Origin: an uncultured Atopobiaceae bacterium
GTDB taxonomy: Bacteria > Actinomycetota > Coriobacteriia > Coriobacteriales > Atopobiaceae
Reading direction: 5' to 3'
NCBI GenBank assembly: GCA_944321515.1
Contig: CALULO010000004.1
Span: forward strand, 62,001-126,000
DNA: 64,000 nt
Shown here one piece after another: positions 40,885 to 50,436 of the stretch. The notes under the pieces are model-generated. The model made no database searches. It was given only the letters and a program-made list of their open reading frames with translations, and was not told the origin of the DNA. Both the position numbers and the translations under genes were made by a program. How positions within the stretch are numbered: position 1 is the stretch's first letter; each line of letters opens with the position of its first letter.

Positions 40885-40937
40885 GCCCTCCCCCGCCGAC
40901 GCTGCTTTGCAGGAGTCGCGCGGTGGAGGGCTTTCTT
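40885..40937 (+). terminator. ftsH terminator
   Basis: GCCCTCC.CCCGC pairs with GCGG.GGAGGGC around a 22-base loop, then TTTCTT; 24 bases past the ftsH stop, in the converging ftsH/methyltransferase gap. It may serve both strands. Confidence 0.75.
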
Positions 40938-41012
40938 GTGCGTTTCGGGGCGTGTCGAGACCCTGACAACGCAGGCAGCTTGGGATCGAGGGGCGGCACG
41001 GGGCCAGAGGCC

Positions 41013-41831
41013 CTACCGAAAGAGCTGCCAGAACGCAACCGCGGAGCTGGCGGCAACGTTCAGGGAGTCGACCCCACGCGCCATGGGGATGACGACGCTT
41101 CGGTCGCACGCCTCGAGGGTCCTTCTCGCCAGCCCCGTTCCCTCGGTGCCGAAGACGAGCGCTCGCCGCTCGCTCGTCAGAAGCGACGGGTCGTCCAGAG
41201 AGGCCGCGTCATCCTCCAGCGCCAGCGCGTATACGGCAAAGCCCTGGTCCCGCAGACCGCCCAGCGTGGCCTCCGGCCACTCCCCCGCGTCCGCGCGCGC
41301 CCACGGCACCCGAAAGACCGTGCCCATCGACGTGCGCAGGGCGCGCCGACAGAGCGGGTCGGCACATCGGGGCGAGAGCACCACGGCGTCGGCCCCGAGT
41401 GCGGCGGCGCTGCGGAAGAGCGCGCCCACGTTGGCCACGTCCACCAGGTCCTCGATCACGGCCACATGACACGCGCCGTCTACGACCTCAGCCACCGAGC
41501 GCTCCGGCGGGCGTCGCAGCGCGCAGAGCAGGCCTCGCGTCATCCTGAACCCGGTGAGGCGCGCCACCTCCTCGTGCGGCAGCGCATAGGCGTCAACGTC
41601 GTCTCCCGCACGGGCGAGCACCCCGGCGCTCGCCTCGAGGTCGCGCTCGTCGACGAGGAAGGAGAGGGGCTGAGCCCCACAGTCAAGGGCAACCTCGACC
41701 ACCATGCGGGACTCGGCGATGACCACCCCGCTCCCGGGCTCTAGACGGTTTCTCAGCTGATGCTCGGTCAGACGCGCGTAGACGTCTAGGCGCGCGTCGT
41801 CGAGCGAGTCCAGCCGAACGACTCTCGCCAC
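41013..41831 (-). CDS. SPOUT (TrmH/SpoU-family) RNA 2'-O-methyltransferase
   Basis: SAM-dependent ribose methylation of rRNA or tRNA. 272 residues: a variable N-terminal substrate-binding domain, then the knotted SPOUT core with motif 1 DVANVGALFRSAAALGA, motif 2 LVFGTEGTGL and motif 3 IPMARGVDSLNVAASSA. Target nucleotide cannot be read. It is monocistronic, divergent from the L,D-transpeptidase. Confidence 0.9.
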   Translation of the reverse strand: MARVVRLDSLDDARLDVYARLTEHQLRNRLEPGSGVVIAESRMVVEVALDCGAQPLSFLVDERDLEASAGVLARAGDDVDAYALPHEEVARLTGFRMTRGLLCALRRPPERSVAEVVDGACHVAVIEDLVDVANVGALFRSAAALGADAVVLSPRCADPLCRRALRTSMGTVFRVPWARADAGEWPEATLGGLRDQGFAVYALALEDDAASLDDPSLLTSERRALVFGTEGTGLARRTLEACDRSVVIPMARGVDSLNVAASSAVAFWQLFR

Positions 41832-41930
41832 GGCACCTCCACTTCATACGGTGTATCATCACACGTACATGCTATGACAATTCGACGGCGCCATCGCGCC
41901 GCGCATTGGGAACACTTCACGAGGTTGACC

Positions 41931-43391
41931 ATGCCCACTCACATGCATCCCGGCAAGAAGGCCCACTCCCGCAGGAAGTCCCGCGGAAGTCGCCTTTGGA
42001 TTATCCCTGTCGTCATCCTGGCGCTTCTCGCCGTCGTGTACGCCGGAGGCGTGGTGACCTTCGGCAACTTCGTCTTCATGCCCAACACCACGCTGGACGA
42101 CTCCGACGTCTCCTGGCGCACCGTGGATGACGTCGCCGCCGAGAAGAGCTCGTCGCTTGACGACTTCGAGTCCCACGTCACGGGCAACGGGATCGACCTC
42201 ACCGTCCGCGGCTCCGAGGTTGGGCTCGTCTGTGACGGCGAGAGCTACGCCCGCTCGGCCATCGGGCAGGTGAACGCCTGGGCATGGCCCTACGAGCTCA
42301 CCCAGAGCCGCACGCTCACCGCCGAGGCCGGGGTCTCGCTGGACGAGGGCGCCCTCTCCGCGCTGGTGGACCCGGCCGTGGAGGCCGTCAAGCAGGCCGC
42401 GGGCAGCGGCTCCGGAATCTCCTACAACGCCGAGGAGTCCCGGTTCGTGCTTGACGACGGCGCGATAGCCCAGCACCTTGACGCCTCGGCCGTGACCGAG
42501 CGCGTCTCGGAGGCCCTGAGTCAACGCCAGAGCGAGGTGGAGATCGGAGACGAGTGCCTCGACGTGGGCGACTCGCTCAACACTGCGCTCGAGACCGCCA
42601 ACTCCTACGTGGGTGCCACCATCACGCTCACCCTCGGCGGACAGACCGCCTACGAGATCACCCCCGACAAGATCGCTGAGTGGGTCAGCGTAGGCGACGA
42701 CCTCTCCGTCACGCTCAACGCTGACGCCGTGGCCGACTTCGGCCACGGAGAGCTCTCTGACCTGCTTGACACCGTGGGAACCGAACGCACCTACACGCGG
42801 CCGGACGGCAAGCAGGTGACCGTCAACGACGGCGCGGCCGCCTACGGGGCGAGCACCTACGGCTGGATTATCGACGGCGGCACCACGGCAGACCAGGTCG
42901 TCGCCGCGATTCAGGCCGGCCAGCCCACCACCATCGAGATTCCCACCATCCAGGCGGCCGCCCAGGTCAGCACCGACGGCGGGCCGGACTGGGGCAGCCG
43001 CTGGATCGACGTCGACATCTCCGAGCAGCACGCCTACCTCTATGACGGGGGCAGCCTCCTCTGGCAGGCCGACATCACCACCGGCAATCCGAACGAGGGC
43101 AACGACACCCCCTCGGGCGTCTGGTACATCCGCAACATGGAGTCTGGCGACATCAACCTCCGCGGGCCCGAGACCGAGGGCGGCGAGCTTGAGTGGGACA
43201 GCCACGTGCAGTTCTGGCTGCCCTTCGTCGGCAACCTCGTCGGCTTCCACAACGCGCCGTGGCAGTCGGTGTACGGCGGCCAGATCTATCTCTGGAACGG
43301 GAGCCACGGCTGCGTGCGCATGAGCTACTCGGACGCGGAGGCCCTCTACGCCGTGGCCAAGGTCGGCGACCCGGTGGTGGTCCACAACTAG
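41931..43391 (+). CDS. L,D-transpeptidase (YkuD) with peptidoglycan-binding region
   Basis: 486 residues. A basic N-terminus and a membrane helix (about 20-44) anchor it outside the cell; a middle region with repeated alpha/beta segments resembles the putative peptidoglycan-binding domain PG4 (residues about 80-320); the C-terminal YkuD domain ends with HGCVRMSYSDAEALY, containing the catalytic His and Cys, after VGFHNAPWQS. It should form 3-3 cross-links or attach proteins to peptidoglycan. ATG 41931 has GAGG 7 bases upstream and is preferred over an earlier ATG at 41874 that would add a non-family leader. Confidence 0.92.
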   Translation: MPTHMHPGKKAHSRRKSRGSRLWIIPVVILALLAVVYAGGVVTFGNFVFMPNTTLDDSDVSWRTVDDVAAEKSSSLDDFESHVTGNGIDLTVRGSEVGLVCDGESYARSAIGQVNAWAWPYELTQSRTLTAEAGVSLDEGALSALVDPAVEAVKQAAGSGSGISYNAEESRFVLDDGAIAQHLDASAVTERVSEALSQRQSEVEIGDECLDVGDSLNTALETANSYVGATITLTLGGQTAYEITPDKIAEWVSVGDDLSVTLNADAVADFGHGELSDLLDTVGTERTYTRPDGKQVTVNDGAAAYGASTYGWIIDGGTTADQVVAAIQAGQPTTIEIPTIQAAAQVSTDGGPDWGSRWIDVDISEQHAYLYDGGSLLWQADITTGNPNEGNDTPSGVWYIRNMESGDINLRGPETEGGELEWDSHVQFWLPFVGNLVGFHNAPWQSVYGGQIYLWNGSHGCVRMSYSDAEALYAVAKVGDPVVVHN

Positions 43392-43435
43392 TCCGACGCG
43401 GCGCAGGCCAGCTCCTCAGGCATCTTCTCATCAGC

Positions 43436-43482
43436 AAAACGGGCGTCGCGCGGCTCCCCTTTCGGGTTACCGCACGACGCCC
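43436..43482 (-). terminator. ffh terminator
   Basis: GGGCGTCG...CGCGG and CCGCA...CGACGCCC form a long stem with an inner CCC/GGG; on the minus strand it is followed by GTTTTG. It lies 32 bases past the ffh stop. Confidence 0.75.
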
Positions 43483-43514
43483 GAGCTCTTACGGCTCTGG
43501 TGAGGGCAGCCCGC

Positions 43515-44909
43515 CTAGAACGGCAGCCTGCCACCTCCCATGCCGCCCATGTTGCGCATCATCTGCTGCATTGCTCGGCGGCTCTTGCGCCCGCCCTTGC
43601 CGCCCATCTGCTGGGTCATGCCGCGCACCTTGCCCATCATCTTGTTCATCTCTGACCACTGCTTGATGAGCTGGTTGACCTCCTGGACGCTGTGGCCGGA
43701 GCCGTCGGCGATGCGCTTGCGACGCTGACCGTTGATGATCTTGGGACGCGCGCGCTCCTCCCGCGTCATGGAGTGGATGATTGACTCGATGCGGGTGAGC
43801 TGGGAGTCATCCATGCCGGCCGCGGGCATCTGGGACATCGCGCGCTCCATGCCCGGAATCATGCCCATGATCTTCTGCAGGCCGCCCATCTTGCGAATCT
43901 GCTGCATCTGGGTGAGCAGGTCGTCCATCGTGAAGCCCTCGCGCAGCATCCGCTCCGCGTCCTCAAGCTGCTGCTCGTCGGCGACCTTCTGGGCCTGCTC
44001 GATGATGCCGACCACGTCGCCCATGCCAAGGATGCGCTTGGCCATGCGGTCGGGATGGAAGACCTCGAGCGAGTCGGGCTTCTCCCCCATGGAGACGAAC
44101 TTGATGGGCTTGCCGGTGACCTCGCGCACGGAGAGCGCTCCGCCTCCGCGGGCGTCGCCGTCGAGCTTGGACATGATGACGCCGTCGAAGTCCACGCGGT
44201 TCGCGAACTCCGTGACCACGTTCACGATGTCCTGGCCGGTCATGGCGTCCACGACCATGAGGATCTGATCCGGGCGCACGGCCTGCTTGATGGCCACGGC
44301 CTCCTGCATCATCTCCTCGTCGATTTGCAGCCGTCCGGCCGTGTCCACGATCACGATGTCGTTCAGGTGGTCGACGGCCTCCTGGATGGCGCCCCGGGCC
44401 ACCTCCACGGCGTCGCGTCCGTCCCCGCGGAACACCGAGACTCCGATCTCGCCGCCGAGGGTGGCGAGCTGGTCGGCTGCCGCGGGACGGTGCGTGTCGC
44501 AGGCGGCCAGCAGCGGGCTGTGCCCCTGGCCCTTGAGGAGGTAGGCCAGCTTGGCGGCTGCCGTGGTCTTGCCGGAGCCCTGCAGGCCGACGAGCATGAT
44601 CACGTTGGGCGTGCGGTTCTGGGCGAGCGTGAGCTTGGACTCCGTGGAGCCGAGGAGCGCCGTCAGCTCGTCGAGAACGATGCGCACGACGTTCTGCGCC
44701 GGTGAGAGCGAGTCGAGAACCTCTGAGTCAAGGCACTTCTCCTTGCAGCGGGCAACGAAGCTCTTGACCACGCGGTAGTTGACGTCGGCCTCGAGCAGCG
44801 CCATGCGAATCTCACGCATGGCGAGGTTGATATCCTCCTCGGTAAGGCGGCCCTTGCCGCGGAGCTTGTCGAAGGTGTCCTGGAGGCGGTCGGAGAGGGA
44901 GTTGAACAT
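43515..44909 (-). CDS. ffh: Signal recognition particle protein Ffh (SRP54)
   Basis: Binds signal peptides and SRP RNA for co-translational membrane targeting. 464 residues: N domain, G domain with GLQGSGKTT near 108, DTAGR near 190 and SKLDGDARGG, then a methionine-rich M domain from about 300 (MQQIRKMGGLQKIMGM, SMTREERARP) with an RNA-binding GSGHSVQEVN. The C-terminus is a Met/Gly tail. It follows ftsY by 2 bases, so SRP and its receptor are co-transcribed. Confidence 0.96.
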   Translation of the reverse strand: MFNSLSDRLQDTFDKLRGKGRLTEEDINLAMREIRMALLEADVNYRVVKSFVARCKEKCLDSEVLDSLSPAQNVVRIVLDELTALLGSTESKLTLAQNRTPNVIMLVGLQGSGKTTAAAKLAYLLKGQGHSPLLAACDTHRPAAADQLATLGGEIGVSVFRGDGRDAVEVARGAIQEAVDHLNDIVIVDTAGRLQIDEEMMQEAVAIKQAVRPDQILMVVDAMTGQDIVNVVTEFANRVDFDGVIMSKLDGDARGGGALSVREVTGKPIKFVSMGEKPDSLEVFHPDRMAKRILGMGDVVGIIEQAQKVADEQQLEDAERMLREGFTMDDLLTQMQQIRKMGGLQKIMGMIPGMERAMSQMPAAGMDDSQLTRIESIIHSMTREERARPKIINGQRRKRIADGSGHSVQEVNQLIKQWSEMNKMMGKVRGMTQQMGGKGGRKSRRAMQQMMRNMGGMGGGRLPF

Positions 44910-44911
44910 GG

Positions 44912-45820
44912 CTACATCCCTTCGCCCACGAGCGCACGGCAGAACTCCCGCGCGTCGAAGGTCTGGAGGTCGTCGAGGGTCTCGCCCACGCCAATGCGAT
45001 AGATGGGCAGGCCCAGCTGGCTGGATATGGCAAGCGCGATGCCACCCTTTGCGGTGCCGTCGAGCTTGGTGACGATGAGGCCGTCGAGCTCCAGGGCCTC
45101 GTTGAACTCGCGCGCCTGGTTGAGGCCATTCTGGCCGGTGGTCGCGTCGATCACGAGCACCACCGAGACGGGCAGCTTGGAGCGCTTGCGGGTGACGCTT
45201 ACCACCTTGGCGAGCTCGCGCATGAGGTCTGAGGAGGTGTGCAGACGACCGGCGGTGTCGATGAGCACGAGCTCGGTGCCACGGCGCTCGGCCTCCTCCA
45301 CCACGTCGTAGCAGACGCTTGCCGGGTCGGCGCCGCGCTCGCGCGTGATCACGTCCACGCCCGCGCGCTGGCCCCAGACCTCGAGCTGCTCGATGGCAGC
45401 CGCCCTGAAGGTGTCAGCCCCGCCGATCACGCATGAGAGGCCCGCCTCGCGGGCACGGCCGGCGAGCTTGCCAACCGTGGTGGTCTTGCCCGCCCCGTTG
45501 ATGCCCACGAAGAGCACGCAGGAGGGCACGTCGGTGAACGGGTCGCGCTCGGCCGTCGGGAACTCCGCCGCAAGGCGGGAAGCCAGGGCGTCGCGCAGCT
45601 GGTCGGCACGGGTGAGGTTCTCGCGGGCCGCCTGCTCGCGCAGGTCGTCGGTCACGCGCATGGCCACCTCGGCGCCCATGTCACCCATGACGAGGGTGTC
45701 CTCGAGGTCCTCCCAGAAGTCCTCGTCAACCTCGCCACCCATGTAGAAGATCTCGTTGATGGCCTCGCGCGAGCGCTTGAGGCCGGACTTCAGGCTGTCG
45801 AGAATGCCCATCTTAGGCAT
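44912..45820 (-). CDS. ftsY: SRP receptor FtsY
   Basis: Receptor GTPase for SRP. 302 residues: N domain, then the G domain with GINGAGKTTT near 110, GADTFRAAAIEQL, DTAGRLH and TKLDGTAKGG. It lacks the long acidic A domain of E. coli FtsY, as in many Gram-positives. The ATG at 45820 overlaps the smc stop by 8 bases and is favoured over longer frames; an ATG 3 codons later is also possible. Confidence 0.95.
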   Translation of the reverse strand: MPKMGILDSLKSGLKRSREAINEIFYMGGEVDEDFWEDLEDTLVMGDMGAEVAMRVTDDLREQAARENLTRADQLRDALASRLAAEFPTAERDPFTDVPSCVLFVGINGAGKTTTVGKLAGRAREAGLSCVIGGADTFRAAAIEQLEVWGQRAGVDVITRERGADPASVCYDVVEEAERRGTELVLIDTAGRLHTSSDLMRELAKVVSVTRKRSKLPVSVVLVIDATTGQNGLNQAREFNEALELDGLIVTKLDGTAKGGIALAISSQLGLPIYRIGVGETLDDLQTFDAREFCRALVGEGM

Positions 45821-48800
45821 CAACCACCTTTCCTGTTGCGCGGTCGAGTCGCTGCGAGACCACACGGCTCACGCCGTCGGCCTGCATCGACACGCCGTAG
45901 AGGACGTCCGCCTGCTCCATCGTGCGTCGCTGGTGCGAGATCACGATGAGCTGCGTGGTCTGCTTGAGCCGCTCGATGGCGTCGAGCAGCTTGGAGAGGT
46001 TGGAGTCGTCGAGAGCGGCCTCAACCTCGTCAAAGACGTAGAACGGCACCGTACGGACCTTGTAGACCGCAAAGAGCAGCGCAAGGGCGGTGAGGGACTT
46101 CTCGCCGCCGCTCATGAGCATCATCTTTGCGAGCCGCTTGCCACGCGGCTGAGCCACGATCTCGATGCCCGTGTCCGCGGGGTTGTCCGGGTCCGTCATC
46201 TCGATGTGGGCACGCCCGCCCGGGAACAGCAGCGAGAAGATCTCCGAGAAGTTCTCGTTGACCTTGGCAAAGACCGTGAGGAAGCGGTTCTTCATCTTGC
46301 GGTCGATCGCGGCGTTGATCTTCTTGAGCGAGGCTCGGGCGCTCTCGAGGTCCGCCACCTGCTCGTTGATGTAGTCGGCGCGCTCCTTGAGCTTGAGGTA
46401 CTCGTCCATGGCCACGGCGTTGACCGGCCCGATGGACTCTATCTGCCCCTTCAGGGAGGCGACGCGCCGCTCGGCGGCGTCTCGGTCCTCGGGCGCGGGC
46501 AGCTCGAGCGCCTCGTCGAGCACGGCGCCCGTGGCGACGATGGCGTTGATCGCGGTCTCCACCTGCACCTCGAGCTTGCCGAGGTCCACCTTGACGTCCG
46601 AGGAGGCCGTGCGGGCGCGGTCAAGCTCCGCAGAGGCCGCGCTCACGGCCTCACGCGCCTCGCCAATGGTGCGCTTGAGGGAGTCGGAGTCCGCCTCGGC
46701 GAGCGAAGCGCGGTCCTTGAGGCGCGCCGCCCACTCAAGGGCCCTCTCCCGGATGGCGTCGTAGCGGTCGTGGAGGGGGTCCACGCGCAACCGCACGACC
46801 TCGAGCGCCCTCGAGGAGCGCTCGGTGGACACGATCAGCTCGTTGAGCTCGCGCACGCGGTCCGCGAGCTCGGACTCACGGGAGGCGAGGTTGGCGCGCC
46901 GCTCGCTTGCCATGGCGAGCTCCAGGCGCGCGTCGGAGAGCGCCCGGCTCGCCTTGCCCTGGGCGGCGATGGCCTCCTGGTGAGCGTCGTTCTGCTCGGA
47001 GAGCGTCGCGGCGAGCTCGTCGGCGAGCTCGCGTGCCTCGCGCGCAGCGGCGCGGTGGCCCTCGATCTGGCCGCGGGCGTCGGCGGCCTTGGCCGCGGCG
47101 GCCTCGCGCCGCTTGAGGACCTGGGCGTGCTCGGAGCGAGCGCTCGCGAGCTGCGCCTCCAGGCGGCCGCGCTCGGACTGGGCCGAGGAGAGCTCCGCGG
47201 TGAGGCGCGCCACCTCGCCCTTGGCGGAGGCGGCCTCGTCACGAGCCTCCGCGAGGGCGAGCTCGGCATCGCGCGCGGACGCGGCGGCGAGCTCCTGCGC
47301 GTGCTTGAGCTCGGCCATACCGGCCTCGAGCTCGCGGATGCGCCTCTTGCGCTCGAGGGCGCCCGCCTCGCTCGTGCTGGCGGAGCCCACGCGGACGCGA
47401 CCGTCGGGCAGGACCGTCACGCCGTCCGCCGTGACGTAGGTGCATGAGGGCTCGACCCCGTGGGCGGCCACGGCGGCGGAGACGTCCTCGACGAGTCGCA
47501 CGCCCCCAAAGATTGCGTCCAGAAGGCCGCGCGCGTCGTCCGGGACGCGCAGGCGGTCCACGAGCGGCGTGCCGGGGGCGTCCGACGGACGTCGCGCCGC
47601 GCCCGCGCGTGCGACGATCGCCGCACGGCCCTCGGTCCCGGCAAGCTCGAGGGCGCGCTCGGCAAGCGCGGTCGCCGCGTCTGGGTCGGCCACCACGAGG
47701 GCCGCGAGGTCGTCGCCGAGCAGCTGCTCCACGAGAGCCTCGACTGAGGGGTCCGCGTCGACGAGGTCGGCGAGGCGGCACTCCACGCACCCCTCCTCGC
47801 CCTCGGCAAGCGCCGCCACGAGCGGGCTCGCCTTCTCCACGTCGGCGTCGACCGCGCGGAGCGCGTCCAGGGTCGCCGTTGCGGACGAGAGCTCCGTGCG
47901 CGCCTTGGCCTCGTCGGCGCGGGCCTGCTCGAGCTCGACGCCTCCGTCCCTGATCTCGGCCGCCAGCTCGTCGGCGCGCCCGCGCGCCTGGGCGAGCTCG
48001 ACCTCCAGGCCCTTCGCCCGCTCGGACCGCTCGGTGAGCGCCTCCTCTGCGGTGCGGACGGTCTCGTCGAGCTGCTCGAGGCGGGAGGCGAACATCTGGT
48101 CCTCGACCTCGGCGTTGGAGATCTGGTCCTCCAGCTTTGCGTAGGCGAGCGTCTCGCGGTCGGCCTCTGCGCGCGCGGCGCGCTCCTGCGCCGTAATGCG
48201 GGAGATCTCGTCGTCGAGCGCGCGACGGCGCTGCACGGCCTGGTGGGAGGCGGCGGAGAGATCGGCCACCGAGGCCTTGAGGTCCTTCTCGCGCACCTGT
48301 AGGTCGGAGAGCTCCCCCAGGAGCCGCTCGTGCTCGGACGCGGCGTCAGAGCGCTGCTTCTGCGACGCAGAGAGCTGCATGCGCATGTCGGAGAGGCGAG
48401 AGATCATGTTCTTGCCCTTCTCCTCGAGCAGGCGCATGTCGGAGTCCATGCGGCCGAGGAGATCCTGCATGCGGCGGCGCTGCTCGCCGAGGTCCCCGAC
48501 GAAGAGGCCCTTCTGCTCCAGCAGGGACTGGAGCTTCTCGAGCTCGCGGCTCTTCTCGTCATAGCGGTACTGGGCGAGCTCGATGGCGGCGTCGGCCTCC
48601 TTGCCGCGCGCGGAGAGGCGGCTGTAGCTCTCCTGGAGGCGGCGCAGGTCGTCGACGGCAAGCTGCACCTCAAGGCCCTTGAGCTCCTCCTCCAGGGCGC
48701 GGGCGCGCTGGGCCTTGTCCACCTGGCGCTCAAGGGGCTTGAGCTGACGGGCTATCTCGCGCGAGAGCACCTTGGCGCGGGAGAGGTTCTCGTCCATGGA

Positions 48801-49346
48801 GACGAGCTTGCGCTGGCTGCGCTCCTTGCGGCGGCGATGCTTGGATATGTCGGCCGCCTCCTCGATGAGGGCGCGGCGCTCCTCCGGGCGGCTCGAGAGG
48901 ATGGAGTCGAGCTTGCCCTGGGAGATGATCGAGTGGGTGTCCTTGCCAAGGCCGGAGTCGTGCAGGATGTCCTGGACGTCCATGAGGCGCGCGGGCGCGC
49001 CGTTGATCAGGTACTCGGACTCGCCGGAGCGGTACATCCGTCGCGTGATGCCCACCTCGTTGAAGTCGATGGGCAGGGTGTGGTCCGAGTTGTCCAGCAC
49101 GAGCGTGACCTCGGCCACGCCCACGGCGCCGCGCGCCGAGGACCCGGAGAAGATGACGTCCTCCATCGCCTGCCCACGGAGCTGCTTGGCGCTCTGCTCG
49201 CCAAGCACCCACAGGATCGAGTCGGACACGTTCGACTTGCCCGACCCGTTGGGCCCCACCACCACGGTGAGTCCGGGGTCGAAAGTCATCTGGGTGCGGT
49301 CGGCGAACGACTTGAACCCCTTGAGTGTGAGCGACTTCAGGTACAC
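45813..49346 (-). CDS. smc: Chromosome segregation protein SMC
   Basis: Condensin core that compacts and separates chromosomes. 1177 residues: Walker A GPNGSGKSNVSD near 31, long coiled coils, a Gly-containing hinge at about 510-680, and the C-terminal signature LMSGGEKSLTALALLF near 1080 and Walker B VFDEVEAALDD near 1110. The rnc-smc-ftsY-ffh order is the common Gram-positive layout. Confidence 0.97.
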   Translation of the reverse strand: MYLKSLTLKGFKSFADRTQMTFDPGLTVVVGPNGSGKSNVSDSILWVLGEQSAKQLRGQAMEDVIFSGSSARGAVGVAEVTLVLDNSDHTLPIDFNEVGITRRMYRSGESEYLINGAPARLMDVQDILHDSGLGKDTHSIISQGKLDSILSSRPEERRALIEEAADISKHRRRKERSQRKLVSMDENLSRAKVLSREIARQLKPLERQVDKAQRARALEEELKGLEVQLAVDDLRRLQESYSRLSARGKEADAAIELAQYRYDEKSRELEKLQSLLEQKGLFVGDLGEQRRRMQDLLGRMDSDMRLLEEKGKNMISRLSDMRMQLSASQKQRSDAASEHERLLGELSDLQVREKDLKASVADLSAASHQAVQRRRALDDEISRITAQERAARAEADRETLAYAKLEDQISNAEVEDQMFASRLEQLDETVRTAEEALTERSERAKGLEVELAQARGRADELAAEIRDGGVELEQARADEAKARTELSSATATLDALRAVDADVEKASPLVAALAEGEEGCVECRLADLVDADPSVEALVEQLLGDDLAALVVADPDAATALAERALELAGTEGRAAIVARAGAARRPSDAPGTPLVDRLRVPDDARGLLDAIFGGVRLVEDVSAAVAAHGVEPSCTYVTADGVTVLPDGRVRVGSASTSEAGALERKRRIRELEAGMAELKHAQELAAASARDAELALAEARDEAASAKGEVARLTAELSSAQSERGRLEAQLASARSEHAQVLKRREAAAAKAADARGQIEGHRAAAREARELADELAATLSEQNDAHQEAIAAQGKASRALSDARLELAMASERRANLASRESELADRVRELNELIVSTERSSRALEVVRLRVDPLHDRYDAIRERALEWAARLKDRASLAEADSDSLKRTIGEAREAVSAASAELDRARTASSDVKVDLGKLEVQVETAINAIVATGAVLDEALELPAPEDRDAAERRVASLKGQIESIGPVNAVAMDEYLKLKERADYINEQVADLESARASLKKINAAIDRKMKNRFLTVFAKVNENFSEIFSLLFPGGRAHIEMTDPDNPADTGIEIVAQPRGKRLAKMMLMSGGEKSLTALALLFAVYKVRTVPFYVFDEVEAALDDSNLSKLLDAIERLKQTTQLIVISHQRRTMEQADVLYGVSMQADGVSRVVSQRLDRATGKVVDA

Positions 49347-49373
49347 GCGGAGCCTTCCTGCCTCTCCCTTGCG

Positions 49374-50096
49374 CTAGTTGGTGGTCCCGGCGCCCTCGAA
49401 GTCCCCCTGCTCGGCGTAGCCGAGGCGCACGAGGGCGTCGATCGCGGCCGCGCTCTCGGAGGACTTCTTGGACGAGCCCACGCCACGGCCCACGCGGCGG
49501 CCCTCCACGAGGACGACCGATGTGAAGGTCGGGTCGTGCGCAGGGCCCTCCTCGGAGACGAGCTTGTACTCGGGGCCGCAGTGCAGGTCTCGCTGGGTGA
49601 CCTCCTGCAGGCGGGACTTGGGGCTGATGGGCTTTCTCGCCAGCGCCGGGGAGACCTGCGGCCCGAGCGTGCGCATCACGAACTCGTGCGTGGCCACGTA
49701 GCCGGCGTCCAGGTAGAGGGCGCCCACGAGGGCCTCGTAGACGTTCTCGAGCGCCGAGTGCATGCCGCGCGCGCCGGTGCCGCGCTCGGACTCCCCCATC
49801 ACGATGAGCGGCGCCACGCCGAGCCTCTCAGCCACGCTCGAGAGCATCTTGCCCGAGACGAGGCTGATCTTGGCCTGCGTGAGCCCGCCCTCGTCCATCT
49901 CCGGAAAGCGCTCAAAGAGGTCGGTCGCCACGATGGCGCCCAGGATGGAGTCCCCGAGGAACTCGAGACGCTCGTAGGAGGCCGAGACGGGCCGGCCCTC
50001 GACGGCGGAGGGGTGCGTGAGCGCCGCGACTATGAGGCGCTGGTTCTCAAAGTGGTGGCCGCAGACTCGCTCGGCCTCGGCCACCCTCTCGTGCAT
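49374..50096 (-). CDS. rnc: Ribonuclease III
   Basis: Cuts double-stranded RNA in rRNA processing and mRNA turnover. About 241 residues: the catalytic motif ERLEFLGDSILGAIV near 40, ENVYEALVGALYLDAG with the second metal-binding Glu, and a C-terminal dsRNA-binding domain ending in SSKKSSESAAAIDALVRLG. ATG 50096 gives the family N-terminus; a TTG at 50102 with AGGGG 8 bases upstream is an equally good start. Confidence 0.94.
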   Translation of the reverse strand: MHERVAEAERVCGHHFENQRLIVAALTHPSAVEGRPVSASYERLEFLGDSILGAIVATDLFERFPEMDEGGLTQAKISLVSGKMLSSVAERLGVAPLIVMGESERGTGARGMHSALENVYEALVGALYLDAGYVATHEFVMRTLGPQVSPALARKPISPKSRLQEVTQRDLHCGPEYKLVSEEGPAHDPTFTSVVLVEGRRVGRGVGSSKKSSESAAAIDALVRLGYAEQGDFEGAGTTN

Positions 50097-50118
50097 CTTC
50101 AACGAACGCGCCCCTCTG

Positions 50119-50358
50119 CTACTGGGCGCTCTGGATGGCGTCGACGACCTGCCCGATCGTGGCGACGGTGCCCACCGCGTCATCGGCGAAGGTGATGGAG
50201 AACTCGTCCTCCAGCGAGGTGACGAGCTCGAGCAGGTCGAAGGAGTCGGCGCCGAGCTCCTTCAGGTTGGTGTCCTCGGTGAGCGTGACGTCGTCGCCGA
50301 GCGAGAGCGTGTCCTCGGTGACCTCGATGACCTTGGTGAGAATTGCAGCGCGGTCCAT
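50119..50358 (-). CDS. acpP: Acyl carrier protein
   Basis: Carries acyl chains on phosphopantetheine during fatty-acid synthesis. 79 acidic residues with the GADSFDLLEL motif; the Ser near residue 39 takes the prosthetic group (the usual DSLD has become DSFD). GGAGG precedes the ATG. It is between plsX and rnc, the standard plsX-acpP-rnc context, but with no fabD/fabG between. Confidence 0.95.
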   Translation of the reverse strand: MDRAAILTKVIEVTEDTLSLGDDVTLTEDTNLKELGADSFDLLELVTSLEDEFSITFADDAVGTVATIGQVVDAIQSAQ

Positions 50359-50436
50359 GGTTCCTCCTTGCCTTCGGGGCGAAGGGCCCCGTCCCTCAGT
50401 TCTTCCTCAGATTCTACCCCGCCAGGCGGGCGGCCC

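Noticed and set aside
38734..41109. Open frame of about 790 codons on the minus strand opposite ftsH
   Set aside because: High G+C keeps antisense frames open. The product is low-complexity (L, V, A, G, H, R), has no domain, and fully overlaps ftsH.
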